64,000 nt of DNA from an uncultured Eubacteriales bacterium. GTDB lineage: Bacteria; Bacillota; Clostridia; Christensenellales; UBA1242. Position 1 is the first letter of the stretch. The number at the start of each line of letters is the position of its first letter. The stretch covers positions 121,682-185,681 of the forward strand of contig CARUPR010000001.1 in the NCBI GenBank assembly GCA_949077035.1, given 5' to 3'. The translations under genes and the position numbers were made by a program. The notes beneath the pieces are model-generated. The model was not told the DNA's origin, ran no database searches, and worked only from the letters and a program-made list of their open reading frames with translations. Shown one piece after another: positions 51,729-62,774 of the stretch.

Positions 51729-51805
51729 GGCAGCATAGCTCAGCTGGCTAGAGCGCACGATTCATACTCGTGAGGTCACTGGTTCAATCCCAGTTGCTGC
51801 TACCA
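51729..51805 (+). tRNA. tRNA-Met (anticodon CAT), probably elongator
   Basis: Anticodon loop TTCATAC in a CACGA/TCGTG stem gives CAT. The acceptor GGCAGCA pairs with TGCTGCT, with a G-T first pair. It lacks the three G-C pairs before the loop expected of an initiator tRNA. Isoleucine tRNA with a modified C cannot be ruled out from sequence alone. CCA is encoded. Confidence 0.9.
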
Positions 51806-51838
51806 AAAAAAGGTTGATTATTTCAACCTCTTTTTTAT
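51806..51838 (+). terminator. Intrinsic terminator of tRNA-Met
   Basis: AGGTTGA, a short loop and TCAACCT followed by a T run, starting directly after CCA. Confidence 0.85.
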
Positions 51839-51984
51839 TCTCTTAAATTGAATATCTATGTGTTTTATTTTTGATTTTTCTCATACTTTTTTAAAACTTG
51901 TTTTCTATTTTATTTTTTTTGATATTTGATTTTTTATTTTTAACCTTTCAATTTTAAATCTGATTTTTTCTTCTGGTTTTTTCC

Positions 51985-52953
51985 CTAATTTTTTATCCTC
52001 TTTTTTGAAATCGGTTTTCTATTTTTAATTTTTATTATTAATATTAAAATAAAGGCTGTCACAAGCGGAATTATCATTGCAAAGAAAATCCACCAAGCTT
52101 TATTTATCATAGTTATTGAAAGGGTCATCGCATTTTGACTGTTGAGATTTTGCTCATCAACAATCCAAACATGATGGTATTTATTGTCACTGCCATAATA
52201 TTGAAGCTGGGCATCAGATTTCAATTTTTGATATATGGTGGTATAATTATAAATATATTGTGGCTGATAATTTTCAATCAATTTTTTTTCAAAAGAAAGA
52301 CCTTTTGCTGCACAAAGAAATCTATCTTTATAAATCTGACCAACAATTTTTTGCTCATTTTCAACTTGAATTGTCGCCGAAAAAGGAAAAGTCCCTTTAT
52401 TTATTATCCTCTTATAAAATAGATTATCTTGATAAACTTTTGAGGGCTCTTTTTGCAAGTTGTCTTCATTTTCGCCTTGGTTTTCATCCTGACTATTATC
52501 TGGATTTTCCTCCGGTTTTCCTTCATTTTTCAGGCTTGAATTATAATAATTCCATGCACCGGTAGATGTGAAAATTATATCAAAACCAACATAGTCACCT
52601 CTGCTTTGATAGGTCACATCAGTCAAAATAACACCTTGATTAATCTTATATTGTTCGATAGGATTTTTCACATATTTTAAGGCATAACTAAACAAAAATT
52701 CATTTCGAATTGCCTCAACCTCTTTGATAAGATTTTTTCTAAACTCAAGTTCTTCCTTCATTGAAGCAGACACTTCATTTAAAAACTCGCTATTGCATGA
52801 AAATCTTATCGATTGAAGCATACCACCTTTTGATGATTGCTCAAGAGAAAGCATAATAAAGTTATCGCCTATTTCCACCTCTTTTTCTTTCTCGCAACCA
52901 CAAAAAAAAGATAAAGAGAATATCAATATGAAAATCAAAACTATTTTTTTCAT
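51985..52953 (-). CDS. Lipoprotein with C-terminal membrane anchor
   Basis: 322 residues. Signal peptide with lipobox SFFCGC (lipid Cys about residue 18-20). The outer part has an acidic Asn/Glu-rich linker at about 143-165. A membrane helix at about 285-308 (WIFFAMIIPLVTAFILILII) and a basic tail follow. Such double anchoring is like small membrane proteins whose outer part resembles DUF-type clostridial envelope proteins. It lies 57 bp downstream of the giant lipoprotein gene on the same strand, so they are likely made together. Function unknown. Confidence 0.82.
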   Translation of the reverse strand: MKKIVLIFILIFSLSFFCGCEKEKEVEIGDNFIMLSLEQSSKGGMLQSIRFSCNSEFLNEVSASMKEELEFRKNLIKEVEAIRNEFLFSYALKYVKNPIEQYKINQGVILTDVTYQSRGDYVGFDIIFTSTGAWNYYNSSLKNEGKPEENPDNSQDENQGENEDNLQKEPSKVYQDNLFYKRIINKGTFPFSATIQVENEQKIVGQIYKDRFLCAAKGLSFEKKLIENYQPQYIYNYTTIYQKLKSDAQLQYYGSDNKYHHVWIVDEQNLNSQNAMTLSITMINKAWWIFFAMIIPLVTAFILILIIKIKNRKPISKKRIKN

Positions 52954-53010
52954 ATTATAAGATATTCTCTTTATTTTTTTTAATTACATAATTATATTTT
53001 TAGGTAATTA

Positions 53011-56000
53011 TTAAATTGTTTTTATAGAAGCAATATATCCATCTTCAGTTTTCTTAATTTCTAAATATTGGCTTTCTGAACATTGCAACTGAGTTTCTGC
53101 AAGTTCTTTAACCTGAATATTCATAACTGTGCCAGAATTATTTGAAGCATAATGATTGCCATAATCGATTGGATTTGTCTGATAAGAACGGGCTATTGGC
53201 TGATTAGACTGTGTTTCCACCAAAGTGTTGATACTTCCGCCAATAATCTGATAGACAATTCCGCTATAAACAAAGTTTCCTCTTGGCGCTTCAGATGAAA
53301 TTCTGCCATTGTTATAAAGATATTCAAGGACGCCATTTGTGCTTGTGATTGTAATTCCTGCAAAATAACAATTTATGCTGCTGACATTGCTTGTCCTTGA
53401 AGTGACAGTAAGTTTTCCGTCATTTCCGCAAACTGAAATTTTACCTACGTTTGAAAGTGTAATTCCCGCCATATAGAAATTGTTATTGCTTGTTGCAACA
53501 CTTATCTTTTTATCACCAGAGTTGAAACAATTTGAAATTTCACCCACATTTCCACCAACTGAAGAATTGAAAAGTGCGATTGCTGCATACCCAAAATTAA
53601 AGGAAAGTGCTTGAGGCATGACAAAACTCATTATTGATGTGTTTTTGCAGTTTGTAATTTTGTTATAGTTATAACCAGCAACACCACCAACAAAGATATT
53701 ATTAGCCATGCTTGCATTGTTGCCTTCAAGTGAGATATTAAATTCTGTCAAATTGACATTGTTAATATTCCCATAATTAAATGCACAAATTGACGCAAAC
53801 AAGGTTTTGGAATCATTCACCGATGAGAAATTGATATTGTGGTTTATATTCAAATTCTTCACCTCAGCACCAGCTGAAACAGACTTGAATAATGCTGAAT
53901 ATGAATCAAATTCAAGACTATCATTGTCAAAGCCAATTAAATACTGGGTAATCTTATCCATTTTATAGATATTTGAACTTGTAAATGAAATTTTATAGCC
54001 GTCACCATTTAAGTGACCATTGAAATTTTCTTCACTAAGCATGTTCTCATCTGAATTTATTTCTATGTTTGAAACCAATTTGAAATAGAAATCGTTTGTA
54101 TTTCTAAGTCTGATGTTTGCAAAATCCTGCTTGCTTGCAATCTGATAAGGCTTTTCTTGGCTTCCATTTCCACCAGAGAATGGCCTACATTCAATATTGC
54201 TTTCATTTTCAAACACCTTTTCTTCACTGAAAATTGAGATGCTTGACTCATCATCACCAAGGATTCTTGCCTTCAACTTAAATGAATTTGGATAAATTGT
54301 TCCGGTATTTCTTGGTGCATAGAAATTATCTGTTGTAAATATTGTCTCAAAACTGCCAGAGATATAAAGGCTTACATAATATTGATAATTATTCTGATTT
54401 TCTTCCGGCCAATTCCATTCAAAACGCATAAGCTCTGCATTATAGCTGATTTCAAGCTCTTCTATTGAAGTTGAATCAACTTTTAAGTTTTCGGTGTCAC
54501 TATAAAGCAGCTTCTTTATATTCACCTCTTGTGAGCTTTGAGCATCTTGAGCTTGGAATGAAAGTTTTGTTATATTTTCTGGAAGAACAAATACCTTTGA
54601 ATCTGACTTGTTTGTAAGAGTGATTGATTTTTCGCCCTCTTCTGTCAAATAGTTTATCACGATTTTATAGCAATCGCGATTGTCCGCAATGGCAACTGAA
54701 GCGAAATAATTTGAAAAATCAATTCCTGTTTTGCCATCTGCAAGAACAATTGAATAATATCTTTGGTCAATCTTTTCAAGCTTATAGACATCATTTATCA
54801 GAAGTGGAACTGACATAATTGCATTTTGACCTTTATCGTCAATTCCATAGAGATAGATGCTGAAGCTGATTGTCCTTGCCACATCATTCAGCTGGCCATC
54901 ATCAGGCAGGAATGAAACATAAACATTGTTCTCTTCGCCACTTACTGTGCTTGTCGAGAAGGAATACTCTCCGCTTAAAAGGACTGTCTTTTCCTTGCCC
55001 TGTGAGGTATATGTTGCCTGCACTGCAATTCTCTTTGCTGTGTCTGATGCAATATTATCTTGATTGCCGCTAAAGTAAACTGTCCTATCAATCACAAAGT
55101 TTATCTTGCCATTTGAAATGCCATTGCTCTTTGATGCAAGATTTGCAGGGTTTGTCCTTGTAATAATACTATCAATTGTCCTGCTTAAACTTCTTAAGGC
55201 ATATCCTCCATCCTCAAACATAAGCCCTTCTGACAGCCTGTAAACATTGCCTTCAATTGTTGTCACCTTTTCGCCGCTCTGGCCTTCCTGAGCGAGTTTT
55301 GCAGGCACAACGGTAACCGAGAATTTGTAGAACAAATAATCAGATTTTATCATTTTGCCTGAAATATATTGCGACATCACATCTTCTGCATCTGATTTTT
55401 CACTATAAATAATTTCATCATTTGCAAAGATAAGTTTATTAGGGTCGGTGTTGTCTTTATAGAAATATTCAATCTTGATTTCATAAAGAAGTTTTGCTTG
55501 ATTGTTGTTTTTATCAAAAATTTCAATCTGGCTGTCATCCTCAATTCGGATATCACCATTGTAGATATCAAACACATCAACTGCATTAAGCATTCTCGCA
55601 TTTATTGAAGTTTGCACTGAAGAAAGCATTGGTCTTTCTCCTGAAGCAAAGGAAAGAATGTAATCTGATAAGGTATTGAGGTTTTCATCTATGATAAACT
55701 GCCCGCTATTTCCTGCCAAATATGCAAAATATGTTTGAGCTGAAAGCTCTGAAAGATATTTGACATCGCCATTTTCATCGGTGCTTCCCACACGATAAAG
55801 TGGGATATTTTGATTTTCCATTATAAGGCTTTGATAATAATAATCCTTGTCCTGACCTTGATAGTCCTCTGCTAAGCTTACATCATTTGCCATATAGAAG
55901 GATAGATTTCCACAGTTATTGCTGTCGCTTTTATTATAACCTATATTGATGCTTCCATTTGAAACCGACAATGATGGCGAAGAAAGTTTGTATACATCTG

Positions 56001-59000
56001 CTATTAAATAGCTGAAGCTTTCTACATTAATTTCGCTGTTTGAATAAGAGCCATTTAATGAAAGTATAACATACTCATATCCGCCTGTTTCGGAAAGATT
56101 GATTTCTGCCCTTCCATTTATAAATCTGATAGTCCTTGACCTTTCTTCAGTTGATTGTTTTTTGTATTTAACCAAAAGTTCAAACCCTTCAGATTTGGTT
56201 TCTACAATAAAATTTCCATTTTCAAAATGGATATCTTCTGCTCTTAAATCAAGATATCTGATATTGAAGATTCCGCTTTTGCCATTGATAACAAAGCCAT
56301 TGTCTTGATTATAAACAAATATGTCTGCCTGATAAAGTTGGTTTATAGCAATGACATTTTCATTTAAGTCAAGCAAACTGCGTCTAAGCTTTGTCATATT
56401 GATTTTGAAGTTTGGCAGACCGCCCTCTTCTTGAAGCAAGACACCCTCAAGAATATTGTCTTTATAACTTATCATCCAAGTGCCGCCCACTTCATCATAT
56501 TCAATTAAGAACTCAACAACACTTGATGATGCGGTTGCAATTTCACCATGTTTGCGAAGTTGAAGTTTATACCTTTGAGCAAGGGCTGAAGTATATCCAT
56601 TGTCAGCATCAGGAATCATTGTGCTTGCAAGTTTGACATTTGCAAAATAGTTTGTCTTTCCATCAATTTCAAAGTTTGTCAAATCAATCTTTGGTGCGGC
56701 AGAAAGATACATTCTCACACCTTCTGAATTTTGTGATTCAACATACTGCTGATAGTCATTTTCAAATATGCTTACAAAGTATTCACCTGCCGGTATATCT
56801 CTGCCAGCATCATCAAACAAATAGCCATTATCACCAATTCCATTTGTTGACTTTGAAAGTGCTTCACTCATCAGTCGAACGTTTGTTGCCTTGACAGACT
56901 CATTGCCCTGCAAGTTTTTCATGCTGTAAAGACTTAATAGTTTTGTATAAGAAAGGCTTTCTTCATCACCAAGATAATCGGTGTAATCTTTGTTTGTGAC
57001 AGGCAATTTCAAATCTGGGAAAAGATTGTATGCCTTGGTTGTAAGTGAATAAACCTTATTTGTCAATTTGCCATCTTCTATTCTATTAAATCGCAATGTG
57101 ATATTAAATCTATCAAGATAGCCAGGTGTGAAATAGAATAAATCTTTATATTCTCTTTCACCCATTTCTTCATGATATACATAAGATGGATTTGTTTCAG
57201 CAAAATATCCAAGCATATCTTTTATAAACATAGAATTTTCAAAAGTGTCTTGATTAAATTGAAGCTTGCCATTTTTCACTTCAAGAGTTGTTGGCTTTGT
57301 AAACTGAATTGTTTGACATGACGCGCTGCTTCTGTTTGAAGCTATGATATCTTTATCATTGTTTACAGCAACAACGTAGATATTGTAAGGCTGACCAGCC
57401 ACAAGTCCAACATTTCTTAAGTCTACACTTGAAACAGAGGTATTGTAACTTAAACTTCTTCCATCTCTTTCAAAATAAACAATAAATGAGTTTGCGGTCA
57501 TATTATTATCAATGCTTTGCCACTTGAAATTTAAATAATTTTTTGCGACATACAAGGTTTGGTCATTATTAATTGTATTAAGCTTGGTTAAATTAAATTT
57601 ACTGCTTTTATATTGAATCATATTTTCAGACCTAGCAATTCTTGAAACCTCAATTTCAATATCGCCATAATCAACCTCAGCAAGAAGCAAACTTAAATCC
57701 AAAGCATATTTTTCGGTTGCAATAACTCCGCTCTCTGTTGGGCGGACTGTTTTAAATTCAGCTCTGCCTTCTTCATCAACCACCCAATAACCAAAGATGT
57801 CAGCAGCAGAGATGATTTTTGTTATCACCCTCTCTTCAAAAGCTCGGCTATCTTCTTGATTTTCATCATTTTCTTCACTTACCCAGTTTTTCGCCTTGAT
57901 TGTAAGCCTAAATGAAAGGGTATTTATATCTTCTTCTATTATGTCAAACAAGATATAATCTTTTTCATTTTGATAACTGCTTGCTAAAACAGGCTGATTT
58001 TTTTCGATTGCAAAGTTAAACAAAGTATCATAATAATTGGATTTTATAGAGCCCTTTTTCTTGATTGCAAAACTGAAATTTTCAATACCTTCTTCCATTG
58101 AAAGCGAAGGGTCAAACATTTTCAAAAGTTCAATCATCGGCAGTGAAAATTTATTATCATTATTTTCATCTTGCTCTGCAACAAATTCAATTTCCTCTGC
58201 GCCACGTTTTGCCACAAATACTAAATCGGCAAGGTCATCTTTAAAGAGTGTGAAATTGATAATTCCTTTATCGTCAATTTCAATATTTTCAATGCCTTCA
58301 AGTTTATAACCATTGAAAACCATAGCTCTTTGACTTGAAAGCAATCTGTTATCATTATCATAAGCTATTATCTTCACAGAGAAGGCACCCTTTTTATTTA
58401 AAATATATCTTTCATCTAAAAGGGATAAAGTCTTGTCAGAAAGCATATCAACTTCAATTATGCTATCTTCAATTATTATTTCTGCAAGGTAGTTTGCATT
58501 TTGGTCATCATTGATTAAAAGGTTGCCATCATCATCGATTAAAACCTTAGAAACAAGATTTAATCTTGGCAAAGTCAATATATACTGGTCAGAACTGATA
58601 AATTCATCCTTTTTGACTTGAATGATTATTTCAATCTCGCCGCTTTCAAATTGGCTTAAAACTTTTGGACTAATTTTCAGCCTATAGCTGCCATCCTTCA
58701 GATTGAAGGTATAATTGTCTGAAGCGCTGTTTAGCACTGGATAAAATACAAAACTATCAGCACTTCCTTTGATTGTAACAGCAAATTTAATGCCAGCTAT
58801 GCCCGACCATTTATCGTCAAAAATAAGATTTAAACTGCTGTTTGTCTTTCTTTCAATTTTGTTTAAAACATCAGCTTCTTCAATGCTGTAATCAATTTTG
58901 TCAAGCATCTCAAGTTTTTGTGTTGAAAGAATTATAGATTGACTTTCTCCATAATAGCCCTTGCAATTTCCTCTATAGGCGATGGTATAGGCTCTGTCAA

Positions 59001-62000
59001 CGATTGCTTTTATCTCAATCTGGGCATCATGTTTGATGGTTATGCCAAGCATCTCTTCAAGCTTATCAAGCAACAAATTATCTTCATCTTGCAAGTTTAT
59101 GGTCTTTGTTTTTCCATCACTTGTCACCGAAACTTGATATATTATCGGGTCAATATTGTTTCCTATCATGTCTTGTGCCACTTTGGTCCAAGAAATTGAA
59201 TCAGCACCTATCTCACCGCTGAATGCTGAGCTATTTAAATCAACCAAGGTATAGACAATCTCTTCTGAATCAATATAATAATTTTTATTGCCTTGATTTT
59301 TTGCCAGAAGCTTTATCGAATATCTATCACCCGAGAATAATTTAGGATTAAAACTTGCAAAGTTTGAACCCTGCTCGTAGTCAACATTGTCAATTGAGCC
59401 ACCAATAAGCACATTTTCAATAAAGGCACTGTCGCTCTTTATTTCAAATGTCGCTTTATATGAGTCACCAATTTTCTCTATTGAAATTGTCTTTGGCGTT
59501 GAAAGCTGTTTAATAAATATTGCATCTGAAATTTCCGAACTTAAATACTTAGTATTTTTTGCTAAAACTGTTATCTTTTTTTGACTTGCAAATTTATGTA
59601 AAATTTGGCTTATATCATAGTCATTGCGTTTATAATCGGCAACAAAAGGCTGTCTTTCATCATCAAAATAGATATCAAAGGTTGTGCCAGGGATATCACA
59701 ATCCCAACTTATAATTTTGTTTTCGGTATCAAAAGACAAATTCACCTTTTCAAGATGATAAATTTCTTTAGTTCCGCCATTAAGCGAAGGTAAAAGATAA
59801 TTGCTTCCATCAAAATCATTTCTATAAGAAATCATTTCTATAGCAACCTTTTCTGCCTGCCTATAAGCTGTCATAAATTCTATACTTGATTTGCAAAGCG
59901 CATCAATATTGCTTTGAAGATTAAGCCTGTTGTCAAGTGTGCTTGTCTTAAACCTATAATAATAATCTGATGAATTTGAGTTTTGCAAGATTATTGACAA
60001 ATAATAATCACGCACCCTGTTGTCATCATTTTGCCAAGTGATATATCCATTGTCATAATCAATAGAAATTGGAGGGCTCACCCTTTTAAAATTTATTTCC
60101 TTTTCAAGGCTGTTGATATAAAAATGACTTTCACCATAATATCCTGCCAAAAGGGTTATGCCAATTTTAAATTCTGAGCCAAACTTGGTTTTATCAATCA
60201 TGTCAATGTAAAACTGGTCAGTTTCAAGATATTTTTCGCCATTAAGTGAAAATTCAACCGCCCTTGAGCCTTCAATATTTTCCACCTGCAATTTCTGACC
60301 TAAAAGTTGGTCAAAATCTGCGTAAATATCAGTTATTGTTTGATTTGGTCTGGCAAGTCTTGTTACAATTATTTCTGCTTCATCAGAATTTAAATAAATT
60401 GTGTTATCATGAAGTTTTCCGCCACCTGCAACCACACTTATTTTATAATCTTTTGCCTCAGATAATGTATCATTAAATTTATAGGTTATCTCCTCTTGAA
60501 TATTGCTTACAGATATAGTTCCGTCAAGTCTGCCATCCACATAGACCTTATATTCTCCGCCATATTCAACAGAAGAAATAATCAAAACAGGTTGGTCAGT
60601 TTGCTCTATCCTAAGATGTGGTGTTTCAATCTTTTTTGTGACAATAAAAGTTTGTGTCAAAATATTGTCGCTGTTATAGAAATCAGAATCCAAATATCTA
60701 TCATAGTCTTTTGAGATTGAGGCAACACGAATCACATAATATCCCTCTTCAAGAGTTTCTAAAATGGTGTTTGAATATGATTCATTTATGATGTATGGAT
60801 TTATGTCTAAAATTTCAAAATTTTTATTTGCCTTATAGATTTTATAAGAATATCCACATTCTTTATCTAAAATCTCCCATTTGAAAGAACCATTTATCTG
60901 CTCTTCACTGGCACTTACTGCCGACAGCACTTCAAGCTGTTTTATTTTGCTTGATTTAAAACTATGCTGAATTTCATCTTCGATATAAATGGCAACAATT
61001 TCAAAATTATAAATATCATCAATTGGAGCAAATTGTTTTATGTTATATAAATAAACCTTCAAAACAACCTTGTTTTCTTCGGTAATACTCATCTCACTTT
61101 CAATCAAGTTGCCGTCAAGATAGATTAAATAAGTATTTGCATTTTCTATTTGGTCAAATTCAAAATAAGAATAACCTTCATCTAAGGTATGTTTAATACT
61201 TCCAAGCTCTGCAAGTTTAAAGAAGTTGAATACAAAATCATCAGAATTTAAAACATTGCTGCTTGAATATCCACCAATTTCAAGTTCTTTCACCCTGTCA
61301 TTTTCTGTGCTTGGAAGGGCTGAAACAGACAAACTATGACTGCCCTTTTCAAGATTTGCTAAATCAATTTCGCAGGTAAGAGAGGAAGATGTATCAAACA
61401 AAAGATTTTCTTCTCCACAAGAAATCATATATTTTGAAAGATAGCTGTCTTCTTCAAAATTTAAAATGACTTTGCTTCCCTCAAAACTTACCTGAGGCTT
61501 TGGCATTTCAAGCTTTCCTACCCTGATTGTGTTTGAAAACTTGCTGTTTACATAGATTACATCTCTTTGTTTGCCACCAACAGCAATCAAACGGACTTCA
61601 TAAATGCCTTTATCAAGCCCTAAAATGTTATTTAAAAAGATATTTCCAAATCTGGCAAAATATTTCTCACAAACTTCATTGTTTTCAAGATTTTTTATTT
61701 CAAGCAAAAACCCAGACGCATTTTGGCTATATTCACATTTCAACAGACCAGAATCTTCATTAAAATCATATTCAATTTCAGGCTCTTTTAAAATTGATAT
61801 GTTTGCAAGCTTAGAAGCCGGTGCCTTTATATTCAAAACATCCTTTATTACAACTTCAACCGAGATATTTCTTTCGCCTTCATATTTTGACAAGTCTATT
61901 TCAAAGTAATTGCTTCTCAAATCTGAAGCCATTTTGATTCCGTCTACAAAAACATCAAAACAAGCATTTGAAACTTCTTGCCATGAAAGCATCAATTTTT

Positions 62001-62649
62001 GATTGAACTTTCGCTCTACATTAAACTCGATTTCATTGCCTTCCCAGCTCATCACGCCATAATTTACTATGTATTGATTTGCACTTGATGGGTCAACCTT
62101 TGTGTTTGTTGAAGAAGCAATAATCTCCACTTGATATGAGCCAACACTGCTAAGCTCAAAAGAATTTGTCTTGGTGATAAATTCAGTTTTGTTTTCCTGA
62201 CCTACCATATTTAATCTTACTGCATAACTGCTTGCTTCAACCTTTACCCCATCAACAATGGCAAAACTTTTATCCCAACTTACCAAACCATTATCTTCAT
62301 TTACATAAATATTTTGAGGGGCAGCTAATCTATGTTTGACATAAACTTGAGATTTGGCAATTATTTTGTTGTCATAATTTGCAAATACATAAGCACTTCC
62401 ACTTGCAAGGCCATAAAAGCCATTCTCGTCTGATGCCAATATATTTTCATTTGAAGAAGAAAAAACAATCTTATTTTTTTCCACACCTTTCACATTTAAT
62501 TCATCATAAAAATCAATCCCTTCTTCAAGTGAAATAAGGTATTGCGATTGTTTAAAATTACCTTCAATGCTAGAACTTAAATTACAAGCTGTCAAACAGA
62601 ATGTAGAAAAAAGCACAAGCATCAAAACGACTAAAAAGTTTTTCTTCAT
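53011..62649 (-). CDS. Giant surface lipoprotein with Ig/FN3-like modules and GLUG-like end
   Basis: 3212 residues in one open frame. Signal peptide with lipobox LTAC (Cys22). Next comes a Big_2-like domain (about 30-95), then many FN3-like modules whose starts share a [KR]-L-x-x-P motif and a later G-x-[VI]-x-W or similar (for example LAAPQNIYVNEDNGLVSW, FKRVSPPISIDYDNGYITW, LTKLNTINNDQTLYV). From about 2820 an SGGNGSQEKPYQIASKQDF lead-in and VGGVAGYN-type GLUG repeats follow. No LPXTG. GC-typical of the window, with AAGGGG box and a good promoter. Probably a long surface adhesin-like stalk; no ligand known. Confidence 0.88.
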   Translation of the reverse strand: MKKNFLVVLMLVLFSTFCLTACNLSSSIEGNFKQSQYLISLEEGIDFYDELNVKGVEKNKIVFSSSNENILASDENGFYGLASGSAYVFANYDNKIIAKSQVYVKHRLAAPQNIYVNEDNGLVSWDKSFAIVDGVKVEASSYAVRLNMVGQENKTEFITKTNSFELSSVGSYQVEIIASSTNTKVDPSSANQYIVNYGVMSWEGNEIEFNVERKFNQKLMLSWQEVSNACFDVFVDGIKMASDLRSNYFEIDLSKYEGERNISVEVVIKDVLNIKAPASKLANISILKEPEIEYDFNEDSGLLKCEYSQNASGFLLEIKNLENNEVCEKYFARFGNIFLNNILGLDKGIYEVRLIAVGGKQRDVIYVNSKFSNTIRVGKLEMPKPQVSFEGSKVILNFEEDSYLSKYMISCGEENLLFDTSSSLTCEIDLANLEKGSHSLSVSALPSTENDRVKELEIGGYSSSNVLNSDDFVFNFFKLAELGSIKHTLDEGYSYFEFDQIENANTYLIYLDGNLIESEMSITEENKVVLKVYLYNIKQFAPIDDIYNFEIVAIYIEDEIQHSFKSSKIKQLEVLSAVSASEEQINGSFKWEILDKECGYSYKIYKANKNFEILDINPYIINESYSNTILETLEEGYYVIRVASISKDYDRYLDSDFYNSDNILTQTFIVTKKIETPHLRIEQTDQPVLIISSVEYGGEYKVYVDGRLDGTISVSNIQEEITYKFNDTLSEAKDYKISVVAGGGKLHDNTIYLNSDEAEIIVTRLARPNQTITDIYADFDQLLGQKLQVENIEGSRAVEFSLNGEKYLETDQFYIDMIDKTKFGSEFKIGITLLAGYYGESHFYINSLEKEINFKRVSPPISIDYDNGYITWQNDDNRVRDYYLSIILQNSNSSDYYYRFKTSTLDNRLNLQSNIDALCKSSIEFMTAYRQAEKVAIEMISYRNDFDGSNYLLPSLNGGTKEIYHLEKVNLSFDTENKIISWDCDIPGTTFDIYFDDERQPFVADYKRNDYDISQILHKFASQKKITVLAKNTKYLSSEISDAIFIKQLSTPKTISIEKIGDSYKATFEIKSDSAFIENVLIGGSIDNVDYEQGSNFASFNPKLFSGDRYSIKLLAKNQGNKNYYIDSEEIVYTLVDLNSSAFSGEIGADSISWTKVAQDMIGNNIDPIIYQVSVTSDGKTKTINLQDEDNLLLDKLEEMLGITIKHDAQIEIKAIVDRAYTIAYRGNCKGYYGESQSIILSTQKLEMLDKIDYSIEEADVLNKIERKTNSSLNLIFDDKWSGIAGIKFAVTIKGSADSFVFYPVLNSASDNYTFNLKDGSYRLKISPKVLSQFESGEIEIIIQVKKDEFISSDQYILTLPRLNLVSKVLIDDDGNLLINDDQNANYLAEIIIEDSIIEVDMLSDKTLSLLDERYILNKKGAFSVKIIAYDNDNRLLSSQRAMVFNGYKLEGIENIEIDDKGIINFTLFKDDLADLVFVAKRGAEEIEFVAEQDENNDNKFSLPMIELLKMFDPSLSMEEGIENFSFAIKKKGSIKSNYYDTLFNFAIEKNQPVLASSYQNEKDYILFDIIEEDINTLSFRLTIKAKNWVSEENDENQEDSRAFEERVITKIISAADIFGYWVVDEEGRAEFKTVRPTESGVIATEKYALDLSLLLAEVDYGDIEIEVSRIARSENMIQYKSSKFNLTKLNTINNDQTLYVAKNYLNFKWQSIDNNMTANSFIVYFERDGRSLSYNTSVSSVDLRNVGLVAGQPYNIYVVAVNNDKDIIASNRSSASCQTIQFTKPTTLEVKNGKLQFNQDTFENSMFIKDMLGYFAETNPSYVYHEEMGEREYKDLFYFTPGYLDRFNITLRFNRIEDGKLTNKVYSLTTKAYNLFPDLKLPVTNKDYTDYLGDEESLSYTKLLSLYSMKNLQGNESVKATNVRLMSEALSKSTNGIGDNGYLFDDAGRDIPAGEYFVSIFENDYQQYVESQNSEGVRMYLSAAPKIDLTNFEIDGKTNYFANVKLASTMIPDADNGYTSALAQRYKLQLRKHGEIATASSSVVEFLIEYDEVGGTWMISYKDNILEGVLLQEEGGLPNFKINMTKLRRSLLDLNENVIAINQLYQADIFVYNQDNGFVINGKSGIFNIRYLDLRAEDIHFENGNFIVETKSEGFELLVKYKKQSTEERSRTIRFINGRAEINLSETGGYEYVILSLNGSYSNSEINVESFSYLIADVYKLSSPSLSVSNGSINIGYNKSDSNNCGNLSFYMANDVSLAEDYQGQDKDYYYQSLIMENQNIPLYRVGSTDENGDVKYLSELSAQTYFAYLAGNSGQFIIDENLNTLSDYILSFASGERPMLSSVQTSINARMLNAVDVFDIYNGDIRIEDDSQIEIFDKNNNQAKLLYEIKIEYFYKDNTDPNKLIFANDEIIYSEKSDAEDVMSQYISGKMIKSDYLFYKFSVTVVPAKLAQEGQSGEKVTTIEGNVYRLSEGLMFEDGGYALRSLSRTIDSIITRTNPANLASKSNGISNGKINFVIDRTVYFSGNQDNIASDTAKRIAVQATYTSQGKEKTVLLSGEYSFSTSTVSGEENNVYVSFLPDDGQLNDVARTISFSIYLYGIDDKGQNAIMSVPLLINDVYKLEKIDQRYYSIVLADGKTGIDFSNYFASVAIADNRDCYKIVINYLTEEGEKSITLTNKSDSKVFVLPENITKLSFQAQDAQSSQEVNIKKLLYSDTENLKVDSTSIEELEISYNAELMRFEWNWPEENQNNYQYYVSLYISGSFETIFTTDNFYAPRNTGTIYPNSFKLKARILGDDESSISIFSEEKVFENESNIECRPFSGGNGSQEKPYQIASKQDFANIRLRNTNDFYFKLVSNIEINSDENMLSEENFNGHLNGDGYKISFTSSNIYKMDKITQYLIGFDNDSLEFDSYSALFKSVSAGAEVKNLNINHNINFSSVNDSKTLFASICAFNYGNINNVNLTEFNISLEGNNASMANNIFVGGVAGYNYNKITNCKNTSIMSFVMPQALSFNFGYAAIALFNSSVGGNVGEISNCFNSGDKKISVATSNNNFYMAGITLSNVGKISVCGNDGKLTVTSRTSNVSSINCYFAGITITSTNGVLEYLYNNGRISSEAPRGNFVYSGIVYQIIGGSINTLVETQSNQPIARSYQTNPIDYGNHYASNNSGTVMNIQVKELAETQLQCSESQYLEIKKTEDGYIASIKTI

Positions 62650-62675
62650 AATTTGCCCCTTCCCTTAGTATTTTC

Positions 62676-62704
62676 ATAATAACATTTTTTAGTCTTTTAA
62701 GCAA
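62676..62704 (-). promoter_or_regulatory. Promoter of the giant lipoprotein gene
   Basis: On the minus strand TTGCTT, 17 bases, TATTAT, about 27 bases before the start codon. Confidence 0.7.
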
Positions 62705-62774
62705 ATGATTTAATAATATTTAAATATATTATATTTAAAGGGTTGAAAAATCTATATTTTTTATTTTCTTTTTC

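Noticed and set aside
51729..51805. Initiator tRNA
   Set aside because: The anticodon stem lacks the three consecutive G-C pairs and the first acceptor pair is G-T rather than a typical initiator mismatch.
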